Below the pieces are notes generated by a model that was given only the letters and a program-made list of their open reading frames with translations, was not told the DNA's origin and made no database searches. Of a stretch of DNA of 64,000 nucleotides, positions 42,768 to 51,845 are shown one piece after another (positions within the stretch are counted from its first letter, which is position 1; each line of letters begins with the position of its first letter). The position numbers and the translations under genes were made by a program. This stretch comes from Hymenobacter perfusus (GTDB taxonomy: Bacteria > Bacteroidota > Bacteroidia > Cytophagales > Hymenobacteraceae). The stretch lies in the NCBI RefSeq assembly GCF_003944765.1, contig NZ_RWIU01000009.1, positions 1-64,000 on the forward strand. The letters run 5' to 3'.

Positions 42768-44066
42768 TTACACTACCTTGATGAGGTAGTAGGTCTTCTT
42801 GCCTTTCTGGGCCACCACGTACTTGTCGTGCAATAGCGGCAGCTCGGCGGCCTGCTGCTCCAGCGTGGCCTTGGCGCGGTTCAAACTCACGCCGCCGGCC
42901 TGAATCATCTTCTTGGCCTCGCCTTTGGAGGGGAAGATGACGGCGTTGGTGGCGTCGCTGAGCAGGCTGATGACGTTGTGCTCGGTGAGGCTGGCGCGGG
43001 GCACTTCTACGTGGGGCACGCCGGCAAACACGTCGAGCAGCGTGGCCTCATCGAGGCTGCTGAGCTCGCCGCCGCCAAACAGCACCTGCGAGGCCGCTAC
43101 GGCCGCTTCGTAGGCGGCCGGGCCGTGTACGCGGGTGGTCACGTCCTGGGCCAGGGCTTTCTGCAGGGTACGCAGGTGGGGGGCCTGGGCGTGCTCGGCT
43201 TCCAGGGCTTCGATTTCCGCCTGCGGCAGCAGCGTGAACACCCGGATGAGGCGCGGTACGTCGGCGTCGGCGGCGTTGAGGAAGAACTGGTAGAACTGGT
43301 ACGGGCTCGTCATGGAGCCATCGAGCCATACGGTGCCGGTTTCGCTCTTGCCGTACTTGGTGCCGTCGGCCTTGGTGATGAGCTGACCGGTGAGGGCGTA
43401 GGCTTTGCCCTCACCGCCCGACATGCGCCGGATCAGCTCGGTGCCGGTGGTGATGTTGCCCCACTGGTCACTGGCGCCCATCTGCAGGGTGGTGCCCAGC
43501 TCTTTATAGAGGTGGAAGAAGTCGTAGCCCTGCAGCAGCTGGTAGCTGAACTCGGTGTAGCTGATGCCGTCGGCGCCGGACTCTTCGTTGCCGCCGATGC
43601 GGCGCTTCACCGAGTCCTTGGCCATCATGTAGTTGACGGTGAGGTGCTTGCCTACTTCGCGCAGGAATTGCAGGAAGTTGAAGTCCTTGAACCAGTCGTA
43701 GTTGTTGACCACGCGGGCGCCGGTGGGCGAGTCGTCGAACACCAGGAACTTCTCCAGCTGGGCCTGAATGCCGGCCTGGTTGCGGCGCAGGGCATCTTCA
43801 TCGAGCAGGTTGCGCTCCGCCGACTTGCCCGACGGGTCGCCAATCATGCCGGTGGCGCCGCCTACCAGGGCTAGCGGCCGGTGGCCGGCGCGCTGCAGGT
43901 GCACCAGCAGCATGATGGTGGCCAGGTTGCCGATGTGCAGGGAAGGCGCGGTGGGGTCGAAGCCGATGTAGCCGGTGATGGGCGCGTTCTTCAGCAGGTG
44001 CTCCTCGGTGCCGGGCATCATGTCGTGAAACATGCCCCGCCAGCGCAGTTCGTCTATGAGGTTCAA
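42768..44066 (-). CDS. tyrS: Tyrosyl-tRNA synthetase
   Basis: 432 residues. The class I signature HIGH is in TAPSLHIGNLATIMLL near 42, and the second signature is KYGKSETGTVWLDG near 235. A C-terminal S4 RNA-binding domain follows (KKMIQAGGVSLNRAKATLE). It charges tRNA-Tyr. It is divergent from holA, with an exact -7 element on its own strand at 44181-44188. Its 5' leader carries one arm of an AT-rich inverted repeat. Confidence 0.96.
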   Translation of the reverse strand: MNLIDELRWRGMFHDMMPGTEEHLLKNAPITGYIGFDPTAPSLHIGNLATIMLLVHLQRAGHRPLALVGGATGMIGDPSGKSAERNLLDEDALRRNQAGIQAQLEKFLVFDDSPTGARVVNNYDWFKDFNFLQFLREVGKHLTVNYMMAKDSVKRRIGGNEESGADGISYTEFSYQLLQGYDFFHLYKELGTTLQMGASDQWGNITTGTELIRRMSGGEGKAYALTGQLITKADGTKYGKSETGTVWLDGSMTSPYQFYQFFLNAADADVPRLIRVFTLLPQAEIEALEAEHAQAPHLRTLQKALAQDVTTRVHGPAAYEAAVAASQVLFGGGELSSLDEATLLDVFAGVPHVEVPRASLTEHNVISLLSDATNAVIFPSKGEAKKMIQAGGVSLNRAKATLEQQAAELPLLHDKYVVAQKGKKTYYLIKVV

Positions 44067-44077
44067 AGTGGAAGTAG

Positions 44078-44276
44078 TAATTAAGAATTAGGAATTAAGA
44101 ATCGAGTTGGCGAAATCCAGAGAGGCAGACGTGCTTTCCTCAGCCGGTACCAGCCGCCCAATTCTTCCAAGGCTGTTCGGCAAAGGTAAGAGGCAGCCCG
44201 TACCTTTGGGTAGGAAGAATTGGGAAGGTGCCCACCAGTGCGCCCGCATCAATTCTTAATTACTAATTGCTCATTA
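44078..44276. repeat. AT-rich inverted-repeat pair in the tyrS/holA divergent region
   Basis: 25-bp arms 44078-44102 and 44252-44276 pair at about 21 of 25 positions (AATTAAGAAT words). They lie in the 5' leaders of two divergent genes, with the promoters between them, so they cannot be transcription terminators of those genes. Confidence 0.8.
44181..44208. promoter_or_regulatory. Back-to-back promoters of tyrS and holA
   Basis: TACCTTTG is present on the minus strand at 44181-44188 and on the plus strand at 44201-44208, 12 bp apart. Each is an exact -7 consensus, and together they form a palindrome. Confidence 0.75.
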
Positions 44277-44287
44277 CTAATTACACG

Positions 44288-45364
44288 TTGACTCTCTCGC
44301 CCGACGAAATCCTGAAGCAGCTCCAGCAGCGGCAGTTTGCGCCCGTGTACTTTCTGCAGGGGGAGGAGCCGTACTATATCGACTTGCTGGCCGATTTGCT
44401 GGAAAAGCACGTGCTGCCCGAGCACGAAAAGGGCTTCAACCAAGTGGTGCTGTACGGCAAGGATACCGACGTGGCCGGCATCCTGGGCCAGGCCAAGCGC
44501 TTCCCGATGATGGCCGAACGCTCGGTGGTGATTGTAAAGGAAGCCCAGGCCGTTGCCGATCTGGAGGCCGAGAAGTCGTGGCCGTTTCTGGAGGCGTATC
44601 TGCGCAACCCGCTGCAAAGCACCGTGCTGGTATTCTGCTACAAGCACAAAACCCTGGATGCGCGCAAAAAGCTGGGCAAGCTGCTCTCCGGCGACAAAAA
44701 GGAGCCCGCGCCCGCCGGCACCGTGCTCATGACCAGCAAGAAGCTCTACGACAACCAGGTGGCGCCCTGGCTGAGCAACTACGTGCGCTCGAAAAACCAG
44801 CAAATCACGCCCCAGGCCACCGTGATGCTGGCCGAGTACATCGGCGGCGAGCTGGGCCGCCTCACCAACGAGGTGGACAAGATGCTCATCAACCTGCTGC
44901 CCGGCCACAGCATCGACGAGGACCTGGTGCAGCGCATGGTGGGCATCAGCAAGGAGTACAACATCTTCGAGCTACAGAGCGCCCTGGTGCGCCGCGACGT
45001 GCTCAAGGCCAACCGCATCTTGCTCTACTTCGAGGCCAACCCCAAGAACAACCCGCTCATCCCGAACCTGACGCTGCTGTTCAACTACTTCTCCCGGTTG
45101 CTGGCCCTGCACCAGAACCCCAACCCCTCGGAAACCGACTGGCTGAAGATGGGTTTGCGCTTCCCCATCCAGCGCAAAGACTATCAGACCGGCCTGAAGG
45201 TATTCGACTTCCACCGTACCCGCGACATCGTGCACCTGATTCGCCGCGCCGACGCCCAAAGCAAAGGCATCGACTCAGGCTCCATGACCGACGGCGAAAT
45301 CCTGCGGGAACTGATCTGGCTGATTATCCACCCGGTGCCGTTGCACGCGGTGGTGGGGGCATAG
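44288..45364 (+). CDS. holA: DNA polymerase III delta subunit
   Basis: 358 residues from TTG 44288 (MTLSPDEILKQLQQRQFAPVYF); an in-frame TTG at 44267 would add seven residues encoded by the AT-rich repeat. The HolA fold shows PVYFLQGEEPYYIDLLADLLE at the start. Later come VIVKEAQ, LLSGDKKEPAPAG, LAEYIGGELGRLTNEVDKMLINL and a C-terminal collar domain (FNYFSRLLALHQNPNPSE). It opens the beta clamp as part of the clamp loader. The Walker lysine is absent, as normal for delta. Confidence 0.9.
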   Translation: MTLSPDEILKQLQQRQFAPVYFLQGEEPYYIDLLADLLEKHVLPEHEKGFNQVVLYGKDTDVAGILGQAKRFPMMAERSVVIVKEAQAVADLEAEKSWPFLEAYLRNPLQSTVLVFCYKHKTLDARKKLGKLLSGDKKEPAPAGTVLMTSKKLYDNQVAPWLSNYVRSKNQQITPQATVMLAEYIGGELGRLTNEVDKMLINLLPGHSIDEDLVQRMVGISKEYNIFELQSALVRRDVLKANRILLYFEANPKNNPLIPNLTLLFNYFSRLLALHQNPNPSETDWLKMGLRFPIQRKDYQTGLKVFDFHRTRDIVHLIRRADAQSKGIDSGSMTDGEILRELIWLIIHPVPLHAVVGA

Positions 45365-45388
45365 AGCACCGATTTTCCGGAGTTGCTA

Positions 45389-45898
45389 ATGAGTTCTTTT
45401 TCCGTTTTGCTGCCCCGATTAGTGGAAGCTCCGGCCCGTCAGTTGCTGGGTTGCAGCCTGGTTATGTCGCGGGCGGCAGACCAAACGGCACTGCTTTGGC
45501 GCACGTTCATGCCGCTTCGGCGGGAAATACCGCCTCCTGCCAGCCCCGACCTTTTTTCGGTGACGGAGTATCCGCCCGACTATTTTGCGGTGTATGATGG
45601 CCACGCCGAATTTCGCAAGTGGGCCGCTGTAGCAGCAGTTGGCGCCGCGCCGGTGCCCTTGAATATGGCTTTGCTGATGATACCGGCGGGCTTATACGCT
45701 GTATTCGACTATCGTGGGTCGAGCTTAGATGCCCGGGTGTTTCAATATATCCTGTCCGAGTGGCTGCCTGCTTCCGGGTTTGCTCTTGATGACCGCCCGC
45801 ACCTGGAAATACTGGGCGCTGGCTACCGTAATGCCGATCCTACGTCCGAAGAAGAAATCTGGATACCCGTTCGGCCCCGGCAAGCTCCGGGCCATTAA
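45389..45898 (+). CDS. GyrI-like small-molecule-binding protein
   Basis: 169 residues from ATG 45389. The patterns RLVEAPARQLLGCSLVMS and, later, IPAGLYAVFDYRGSSLDARVFQYILSEWLPASGF with EEIWIPVRP match the GyrI-like/AraC effector-binding fold (PF06445). These proteins bind small hydrophobic ligands or gyrase. There is no DNA-binding domain. It lies 24 bp after holA and may be co-transcribed with it. Confidence 0.78.
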   Translation: MSSFSVLLPRLVEAPARQLLGCSLVMSRAADQTALLWRTFMPLRREIPPPASPDLFSVTEYPPDYFAVYDGHAEFRKWAAVAAVGAAPVPLNMALLMIPAGLYAVFDYRGSSLDARVFQYILSEWLPASGFALDDRPHLEILGAGYRNADPTSEEEIWIPVRPRQAPGH

Positions 45899-45991
45899 GC
45901 GCAAAACGGGCTGAAAGGAAAACCAAAGGAAAAATTTCCGCGTTTATTAGAAAAATTTCTATAAGTTCGATTTGTTAACCGGAACTTCGTC

Positions 45992-46453
45992 ATGGCCACA
46001 CCTGCTCATCAACCCAAGATTACGGCCCCCATGCCGGCGGCTTTGCGCAAAAAATGGGCCGCCTGGGGCCGGGCCGGGCAGGATGCCTACGCCTTGGTGA
46101 TGGAGGCCCGCAAGGGCGTGCCCGCGGCCACGGTATTTGAGGTGGCGGAGGCCTACCAGCTGCAGGCCCAGGAGTTGGAGGCCATCTACGAGCTATCCAC
46201 CAAAACCCTGCGCACGTATTCTCAGGAAAAGAAAAACCTGAGCGCGGCCAGTAGCGAGAAAACGCTCAAAATCATCAGCCTCTACAACCTGGGGGTGGAA
46301 GTATTCGGGGAGGCGGCGGCGTATCTGCGCTGGCTGGACAAGCCTGCCCACGGCTTGGACCAGGAGATTCCGCTGCGGCTGCTGGAAACCAGCGGCGGCA
46401 TTGATCTGGTGGCCGAGGAGCTCACGCGCATCGCCTACGGCGACCTGTCGTAA
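45992..46453 (+). CDS. Xre/MbcA/ParS-type antitoxin
   Basis: 153 residues. Helical N-terminal part, then YELSTKTLRTYSQEKKNLSAASSEKTLKII and, at the end, the DUF2384-like toxin-binding segment (FGEAAAYLRWLDKP, then PLRLLETSGGIDLVAEELTRIAYGDLS). This is the COG5642 antitoxin family. Its stop is 10 bp before the RES-domain gene, the standard order for Xre-RES pairs. The antitoxin binds the RES toxin and the operon's promoter. Confidence 0.9.
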   Translation: MATPAHQPKITAPMPAALRKKWAAWGRAGQDAYALVMEARKGVPAATVFEVAEAYQLQAQELEAIYELSTKTLRTYSQEKKNLSAASSEKTLKIISLYNLGVEVFGEAAAYLRWLDKPAHGLDQEIPLRLLETSGGIDLVAEELTRIAYGDLS

Positions 46454-46463
46454 CCGAAGGCGC

Positions 46464-46925
46464 ATGCTGGTATACCGCATCTGCCTGGCCAAGTACGCCG
46501 ACGACCTGTTTGCCTCGGGCTACCGGGCGCGCTGGAATTTCAAAGACCAGTTCGTGATTTACACGGCCGCCACCCGGGCCCTGGCCTGCCTCGAAAACGT
46601 GGTGCACCGCAGCGGTGAGGGACTCACCGACCAGTTTCGGGTGCTGGTGATTGAGGTGCCCGACGATGTGCTCATCGAGGAAATCAGCCCTAACCAGCTG
46701 CCCGCCGACTGGGAGCGGGCCAGCCGTTACGCCGTCTGTCAGCCCCTGGGCGACGCCTGGTACCGCCGCCGCAGCTCGGCCGTGCTGCGCGTGCCCTCGT
46801 CCATCGTGCCCCAGGAGTTCAACTACATCCTGCACAGCCGCCACCCCGATTTCAAGCGCATCCGGATTGTGAGTCGGGAAGAATTTCGGTTCGACTCGCG
46901 CATCAAGGCTGATGAAGTGGCGTAG
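46464..46925 (+). CDS. RES-domain toxin (NAD-degrading)
   Basis: 153 residues from ATG 46464; the open frame begins upstream at 46401, within the antitoxin. RES signatures are visible: MLVYRICLAKYADDL, GYRARWN, YTAATRALACLE with its conserved Glu, and SPNQLPADWE, then LRVPSSIVPQEFNYILHSRHPDF. RES toxins of Xre-RES pairs deplete NAD+. The gene is intact and follows its antitoxin directly. The pair lies between holA/GyrI-like and the SNF2 helicase. Confidence 0.9.
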   Translation: MLVYRICLAKYADDLFASGYRARWNFKDQFVIYTAATRALACLENVVHRSGEGLTDQFRVLVIEVPDDVLIEEISPNQLPADWERASRYAVCQPLGDAWYRRRSSAVLRVPSSIVPQEFNYILHSRHPDFKRIRIVSREEFRFDSRIKADEVA

Positions 46926-47081
46926 TAAGTGCATTCATGGAATGTAGAGACGCGACACCTCACGTCTGATTGCCGGAACAACCTGCGTATAATCAGCCGT
47001 AACAAGCCGCGTGATGCTGCGCCTGGGCCGCCAATCGATAGATCCTGCCTGAATTACCAACCTGCTCCAGTATAGTTCATT

Positions 47082-50000
47082 GTGCCGCACACCACTCATC
47101 TACCCCAGTCGCTGCCGGCCCTGACGCTGCCGCAGATGCTCCAGCAAGCTCCGCGCAGCTTTGTGCCGGATACACGCCAATACCGGGCTGTGGTGCCGAT
47201 GGAACTGGCCGTGGATGCCGGTCAGTTTGCAACGGGGCTGGAAGTGGGAGGAACGACCGGTCCGGAAGTGAGCGTAAAACAAACAGCAACCGGCCTGACG
47301 CTGACCTGCACCTGCACGGCCGGCACGGACGATGAGCTGTGCGAAAACCAGGCCCTGACGCTGCTAGCCCTGCTGCACCGGCCGGAGCTGCGGGCGTTTT
47401 TTGATGCGGAGCTGCGCGAACAGAAACTGCGCGCTGCGGCCCGGGAATACGGGTTGGAGCAGGCACCTGACCTGGACGCGCACTTCCAACTGACGTTTGC
47501 CAATGGCACCGCGGCCGTAACCCCGCGCCGGGCGGATTTGCTGCCCGTGACGCCGGCTTCCAAGCAGGCGCTGCTGCGGCAGCTGTTGCCCGCCAGGCCG
47601 GAGCCGGTGGTGCCGGGGGCGGGCGGGCCGCGGCTACTGGTGCTGGCCCGGCACCGCTACTACGGCCACCTCACGCTGCATCTGGCCGAGGCCAGCCATA
47701 CGGCAGCGGGCAAGCCCCGGAACCCGCTCACGCTGCTGAACCCGTTGGATGGTATCTGGCAGCTGACCAATCCGACGGAGCTGAAGTTCTACACCGGCCT
47801 GGCCCGCTTCCAGCACAATTACGAGGAAGACCGCACGCCAGCGGCCGTGGAAGCCCTGCGGGCAGTGGTGCAGAATCCGTTCCGGCTGCCGGTGTATGCC
47901 CACCGCGGCCCGCAGTCGGATAAGCTCACGGCGGCGGCTTTGGTGCCGGTGCGCCTGCACAGCGCCCGCCTGCAGCTACGCCTGGAGGTGACGCAGGAAG
48001 ACGAATTCTACCAGATAACCGGCCAGCTCCTGCTCCACGATGATGCCCTGCCTTTGGACCAGCTCACCGTGCATTACGACTACTTTGTGGCCCTGCACGA
48101 CGATTTGTACCTGCTCGACGACCTGGACGTGTGGCGGGTGGTGGAGTTTTTCAAACAGCGCAATAACGCGCTGCTGATTCACCAGTCGCAGTTTGCGGAG
48201 TTCCGGACGGAGGTGCTCGTCAACCTGGAAAACCGCCTGCAGATTCACTACGCCTACCTGCGCCCCGCCACCCGCCAGCAGTTGCAGGCTGAGGGCTTCG
48301 ATGAAGCGCCCGAGCCGGTGCTCTACCTTTCCGATGCCGGCCCGCACGTGGAGCTGCTGCCGGTGATGCGCTACGGGGAGCGGGAAGTGTCGGTGCTGAG
48401 CAAGCAGCAGCTCCAGGCCACCGATGCCCGGGGCCGGGCCTTCACCGTCGCCCGCAACGCCCTGGCCGAAGACCGGCTGGTGGCGGCGCTGCTCCGGCCC
48501 TGGCCCGAGCTGATCGGGCAGCAAACTCCCGATTCCTTTTACCTGGCCCGCAGCGGGTTTCTGGACGCTGATCGGGTGCTGCCGGCTTTGGCCGACTGGC
48601 GGGAGGCGGGCATTCGGGTGCTCGGGTTCCGGCAGCTCAAGGACAACCGCCTCAACCCGCACCCCGCCCGGGTGGCGGTGCAGGTGAGCAGCGAAACCAA
48701 CTGGTTTGATACCCGGCTGGCCGTGCGCTTTGGCCGGCAGCACGCCACCCTGCCGCAAATCAGTCAGGCGCTGCGCAACCGCCGCCGCTACGTGGTGCTG
48801 GATGACGGCAGCCACGGCGTGCTGCCCCGGGAGTGGCTGGAGAAGTTTGCCCGCTACTTCGCCGCCGCCGAGGTGGTGGACGACCAGCTCCGCACCCCGC
48901 ACAGCCGGTTTGCGGCGGTGGAGGAGCTGTACGCCGCCGAGGAGCTGCTACCCTCGGCCCGGCAGCGGCTGGCCGCCACCCGCGCCGCCGTGGCCGATTT
49001 CACCGGCATTACGCCCGTCCCGGTTCCCGACGGCCTGCGCGCCACCCTGCGCGACTACCAGCAGGAGGGCCTCAACTGGCAGAATTTCCTGGATACCTTC
49101 GGGTTTGGCGGCTGTCTGGCCGATGATATGGGCCTGGGCAAGACGCTGCAGGTGCTGGCCTTCGTGCTGCACCTGCGCGCCACCGGCCGCCTTGGCCCCT
49201 GCCTGGTGGTGGTGCCCACCTCCCTGGTATTCAACTGGCAGGGCGAAGCCGCCCGCTTTGCCCCCGGCCTGCGGGTGCTGACCTGGCACGGCGCGGGCCG
49301 CCAGCGCACCCAGCCGGATTTTGCCAAGTATGATCTGGTGCTGACCACCTACGGCACGCTGGTGTCGGATGTGCGCCGGCTGAAAGGGGCGGAGTTCGAG
49401 TACGTGTTTCTGGATGAGGCCCAAGCCATCAAGAACCCGGCTTCCTTGCGCTACCGGGCCGCCTGCCAGTTGCGGAGCCGGGGCCGGGTAGTACTCACGG
49501 GTACCCCGCTGGAAAATAACACCTACGACATTTTTGCCCTGCTCTCGTTTGCCTGCCCGGGGCTGCTGGGTACGTTGCGGCAGTTTCGGGCGCAGTTTGC
49601 TACGCGCATTGATAAGTTCGGGGATGAGCAGAAGGCCCGGGAGTTGCAGCAGCGCATCCGGCCGTTCGTGCTGCGGCGCACCAAGGCCCAGGTAGCTACT
49701 GAGCTGCCCGAGAAAACGGAGATGGTGCTCTACTGCGAGATGCCGCCCGAGCAGCGCCGCGTGTACGAGGCCTGCCGCCAGGATTTCCGCAACCTGCTGC
49801 TGGGCCGCCGCGAAGATGTATCGGCCCGCAGCCACGCCTCGGTGCTGCGGGGCCTCACGCGCCTGCGCCAGATATGCGACTCGCCCGCTTTGCTGCCCGA
49901 TCTGGAGGACTATGGTTCCACTTCGGCCAAGCTGGCCGTGCTGCTGGAGGAAATTCAGAACCACGCCCCGGAGCACAAAATCCTGGTGTTTTCGCAGTTT

Positions 50001-50426
50001 GTGGGCATGCTCAACCTGGTGCGGCCCATGCTGGACGCCCACGATATTCCCTACGAGTACCTCACCGGCCAGACCCGGCAGCGCGGGGCCGTCGTACAGG
50101 CGTTTGAGCAGCGCCCCGAGGTGCGGGTGTTCCTCATCAGCCTGAAAGCTGGCGGCACCGGCCTCAACCTCACCGCGGCCGACTACGTGTACCTGCTGGA
50201 CCCCTGGTGGAACCCCGCCGTGGAAAATCAGGCCATCGACCGGGCCTACCGCATCGGCCAGACCAAGCCCGTGGTAGCGGTGCGCCTCATCTGCCCCGAT
50301 ACTGTGGAGGAGAAGATCCAGCACCTGCAACGCGGCAAGCGGGAGCTGGCTCAGGGCCTCATCCGCACTGATACCGCTCTGCTCAAATCCCTCACGCCCC
50401 AGGAATTGCTGGACCTAGTGGAATAA
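47082..50426 (+). CDS. SNF2-family helicase with degenerate SWIM-like N-terminus
   Basis: 1114 residues from a GTG start. An N-terminal part (1-620) includes a Cys-rich TLTCTCTAGTDDELCEN that resembles a SWIM zinc finger but lacks the second metal pair. The Walker-A segment is CLADDMGLGKTLQVLAF near 685, followed by LVVVPTSLVFNWQGEA, DEAQAIKNP as the DEAD/H box and LTGTPLENNTYD. The second RecA domain has ILVFSQFVGMLNLV, SLKAGGTGLNLTAADYV and a final DRAYRIGQTKPV. These are ATP-dependent DNA translocases; the cellular job is unknown. The -7 element is unclear: TATAGTTC ends just four bases before the start. Confidence 0.9.
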   Translation: MPHTTHLPQSLPALTLPQMLQQAPRSFVPDTRQYRAVVPMELAVDAGQFATGLEVGGTTGPEVSVKQTATGLTLTCTCTAGTDDELCENQALTLLALLHRPELRAFFDAELREQKLRAAAREYGLEQAPDLDAHFQLTFANGTAAVTPRRADLLPVTPASKQALLRQLLPARPEPVVPGAGGPRLLVLARHRYYGHLTLHLAEASHTAAGKPRNPLTLLNPLDGIWQLTNPTELKFYTGLARFQHNYEEDRTPAAVEALRAVVQNPFRLPVYAHRGPQSDKLTAAALVPVRLHSARLQLRLEVTQEDEFYQITGQLLLHDDALPLDQLTVHYDYFVALHDDLYLLDDLDVWRVVEFFKQRNNALLIHQSQFAEFRTEVLVNLENRLQIHYAYLRPATRQQLQAEGFDEAPEPVLYLSDAGPHVELLPVMRYGEREVSVLSKQQLQATDARGRAFTVARNALAEDRLVAALLRPWPELIGQQTPDSFYLARSGFLDADRVLPALADWREAGIRVLGFRQLKDNRLNPHPARVAVQVSSETNWFDTRLAVRFGRQHATLPQISQALRNRRRYVVLDDGSHGVLPREWLEKFARYFAAAEVVDDQLRTPHSRFAAVEELYAAEELLPSARQRLAATRAAVADFTGITPVPVPDGLRATLRDYQQEGLNWQNFLDTFGFGGCLADDMGLGKTLQVLAFVLHLRATGRLGPCLVVVPTSLVFNWQGEAARFAPGLRVLTWHGAGRQRTQPDFAKYDLVLTTYGTLVSDVRRLKGAEFEYVFLDEAQAIKNPASLRYRAACQLRSRGRVVLTGTPLENNTYDIFALLSFACPGLLGTLRQFRAQFATRIDKFGDEQKARELQQRIRPFVLRRTKAQVATELPEKTEMVLYCEMPPEQRRVYEACRQDFRNLLLGRREDVSARSHASVLRGLTRLRQICDSPALLPDLEDYGSTSAKLAVLLEEIQNHAPEHKILVFSQFVGMLNLVRPMLDAHDIPYEYLTGQTRQRGAVVQAFEQRPEVRVFLISLKAGGTGLNLTAADYVYLLDPWWNPAVENQAIDRAYRIGQTKPVVAVRLICPDTVEEKIQHLQRGKRELAQGLIRTDTALLKSLTPQELLDLVE

Positions 50427-50570
50427 CAGGGAAGGGAGGGAGTAAGGCAGTGAAAAAGTAAAGCCGCCTGTAGGTAGAGCGAGGAAATAGAATTCACTTT
50501 CCCAGGAATTCAGCCCGGATTCCTCGCCCCGCTTGGAAGGATAGTCCAGCCGCTTCCCGATAAAATCCGC

Positions 50571-50578
50571 AGTTTTGC
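50571..50578 (+). promoter_or_regulatory. Near-consensus -7 element (CAGTTTTG)
   Basis: Differs from TAnnTTTG only in the first T and lies 23 bp before the gene at 50602. Confidence 0.4.
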
Positions 50579-50601
50579 AGCGTCGCTAAATCCTGCCCGT
50601 C

Positions 50602-50889
50602 ATGTTCCAGACCTCGCCCCATCTGCAAGTCGTTGATATTATTCAGATGTCGCCCCAGGAGGTGTTCATTGTGGGCTACCTGACCGGGGCCATAACTGCC
50701 GGCTCCTGGGAGCTGCGCCGCAACGATGAACCAGTGCTTGTGCTGGAGGTAGCGGGCGAAGTAGAGGTGGAGGCCGGCCGCAAGGGCAAGCTGGCCCCGC
50801 CCCGCGTCATCAGCTGCCGGGGTCAGGTAGATAAAAAGCAGTTCGATTTCACCCGGGACGAAGTGACGCTGGCCCGGCTGGAGGCTTGA
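50602..50889 (+). CDS. Small hypothetical protein
   Basis: 95 residues, acidic and beta-rich (VVDIIQMSPQEVFIVGYLTGAI, then LELEVAGEVEVE-like strands). There is no signal peptide or motif. It may begin at a transcription start just downstream of the weak promoter at 50571. The family is not recognised. Confidence 0.55.
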   Translation: MFQTSPHLQVVDIIQMSPQEVFIVGYLTGAITAGSWELRRNDEPVLVLEVAGEVEVEAGRKGKLAPPRVISCRGQVDKKQFDFTRDEVTLARLEA

Positions 50890-50985
50890 GTTCCGGCGCG
50901 GCTTGCCCGATTCACGACCTGGGCAACAAGATGCTAAAGCAATGCAGCAACGCGCAGGTGTAGTATCTGCCTTAACGCGTAAGTA

Positions 50986-51009
50986 AGCTATCCAGCTATC
51001 CAGCTATCC
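50986..51009. repeat. Three tandem copies of AGCTATCC
   Basis: An exact 8-bp tandem, three copies, 16 bp before the ATP-grasp gene. A candidate slippage site or binding site. Confidence 0.8.
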
Positions 51010-51025
51010 ACACCGAACGAGTGAT

Positions 51026-51763
51026 ATGCGAGTCTATATTCAGAAGGGAGCCGACGGTGAATGGCTGAACGTGAATGGGTTTACGGCCCTGGAGGGCTTC
51101 CGGCAGATGGGCTGGGAAATCGTGCCGTTTGTGGGCGACGACGCGCCGCTACCGGCGCACGCACCCGATGAGGTGGTCGTCAGCCACATTGACCGGGTGC
51201 GCCGGGCGTTGCACGACTTGGGCTGCCCGGTACCCGCCGAGTTGGGCTACCCCGAGCCGCTCCGGCCTTTTCTGGGCCGGCAGCTGTGGGAAAGCACCAT
51301 CAACGCCGTAGCCGCCGACCCGGCGCAATGGCCCGTATTTGTGAAGCCGATGTACTCGGCCAAGAAATTCACCGGCGTCCTCGTGCGTAACGTGCGGGAC
51401 CTGCGCGGTTGCGGCGACCAGGCCGAGGACACCCCCGTGTGGTGCGCCGAACCGGTGAACTTCGTGGCCGAGTGGCGCTGCTTCGTCCGCTACGGGCAGG
51501 TGCTGGATGCGCGCCACTACCGCGGCGACTGGCGGGTGCACTTCGACGCCCGGGTAGCCGAGCAGGCTATTGCTGCCTACCAGAACGCCCCGGCCGCCTA
51601 CTCCCTCGATGTGGGCCTGACGGCCGACGGCCGCACGCTGCTGGTGGAAGTAAACGACGGCTATTCCCTGGGCGCTTACGGCCTCACCCCGGTGAGCTAC
51701 GCCAAGCTGCTGTCGGCGCGGTGGGCCCAGATGACCGGCTCACCGGACTACTGTAATTTCTGA
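51026..51763 (+). CDS. ATP-grasp domain protein (DUF4343-like)
   Basis: 245 residues. N-terminal MRVYIQKGADGEWLNVNGFTALEGFRQMGWEIVPF, then PVFVKPMYSAKKFTGVLVRN (ATP-binding Lys), EPVNFVAEWRCFVRYGQVLDARHY, and a closing VEVNDGYSLGAYGL that carries the metal-binding Glu-x-Asn. This is the compact ATP-grasp form seen in peptide-tagging and phage-associated ligases; the substrate is unknown. It stands alone. Confidence 0.8.
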   Translation: MRVYIQKGADGEWLNVNGFTALEGFRQMGWEIVPFVGDDAPLPAHAPDEVVVSHIDRVRRALHDLGCPVPAELGYPEPLRPFLGRQLWESTINAVAADPAQWPVFVKPMYSAKKFTGVLVRNVRDLRGCGDQAEDTPVWCAEPVNFVAEWRCFVRYGQVLDARHYRGDWRVHFDARVAEQAIAAYQNAPAAYSLDVGLTADGRTLLVEVNDGYSLGAYGLTPVSYAKLLSARWAQMTGSPDYCNF

Positions 51764-51774
51764 ACTTCATCATG

Positions 51775-51809
51775 CGGGCTGCGGGCTGCGGGCTGCGGGC
51801 TGCGGGACG
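51775..51809. repeat. Tandem GCGGGCT repeat
   Basis: The 7-bp unit GCGGGCT occurs four times in a row, with partial units at the ends, directly after the ATP-grasp stop codon and next to the convergent gene. Confidence 0.85.
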
Positions 51810-51845
51810 CGTGAGTCCGGCAAGTAATGGCCCCCGCGTCCTAAC

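Noticed and set aside
42978..43874. A 298-residue open frame opposite tyrS
   Set aside because: Antisense shadow of the tyrS codons; Val/Gly/Ala-rich with no domain.
48948..50330. A 460-residue open frame opposite the SNF2 gene
   Set aside because: Antisense shadow of the helicase core motifs; no independent start signal or motif.
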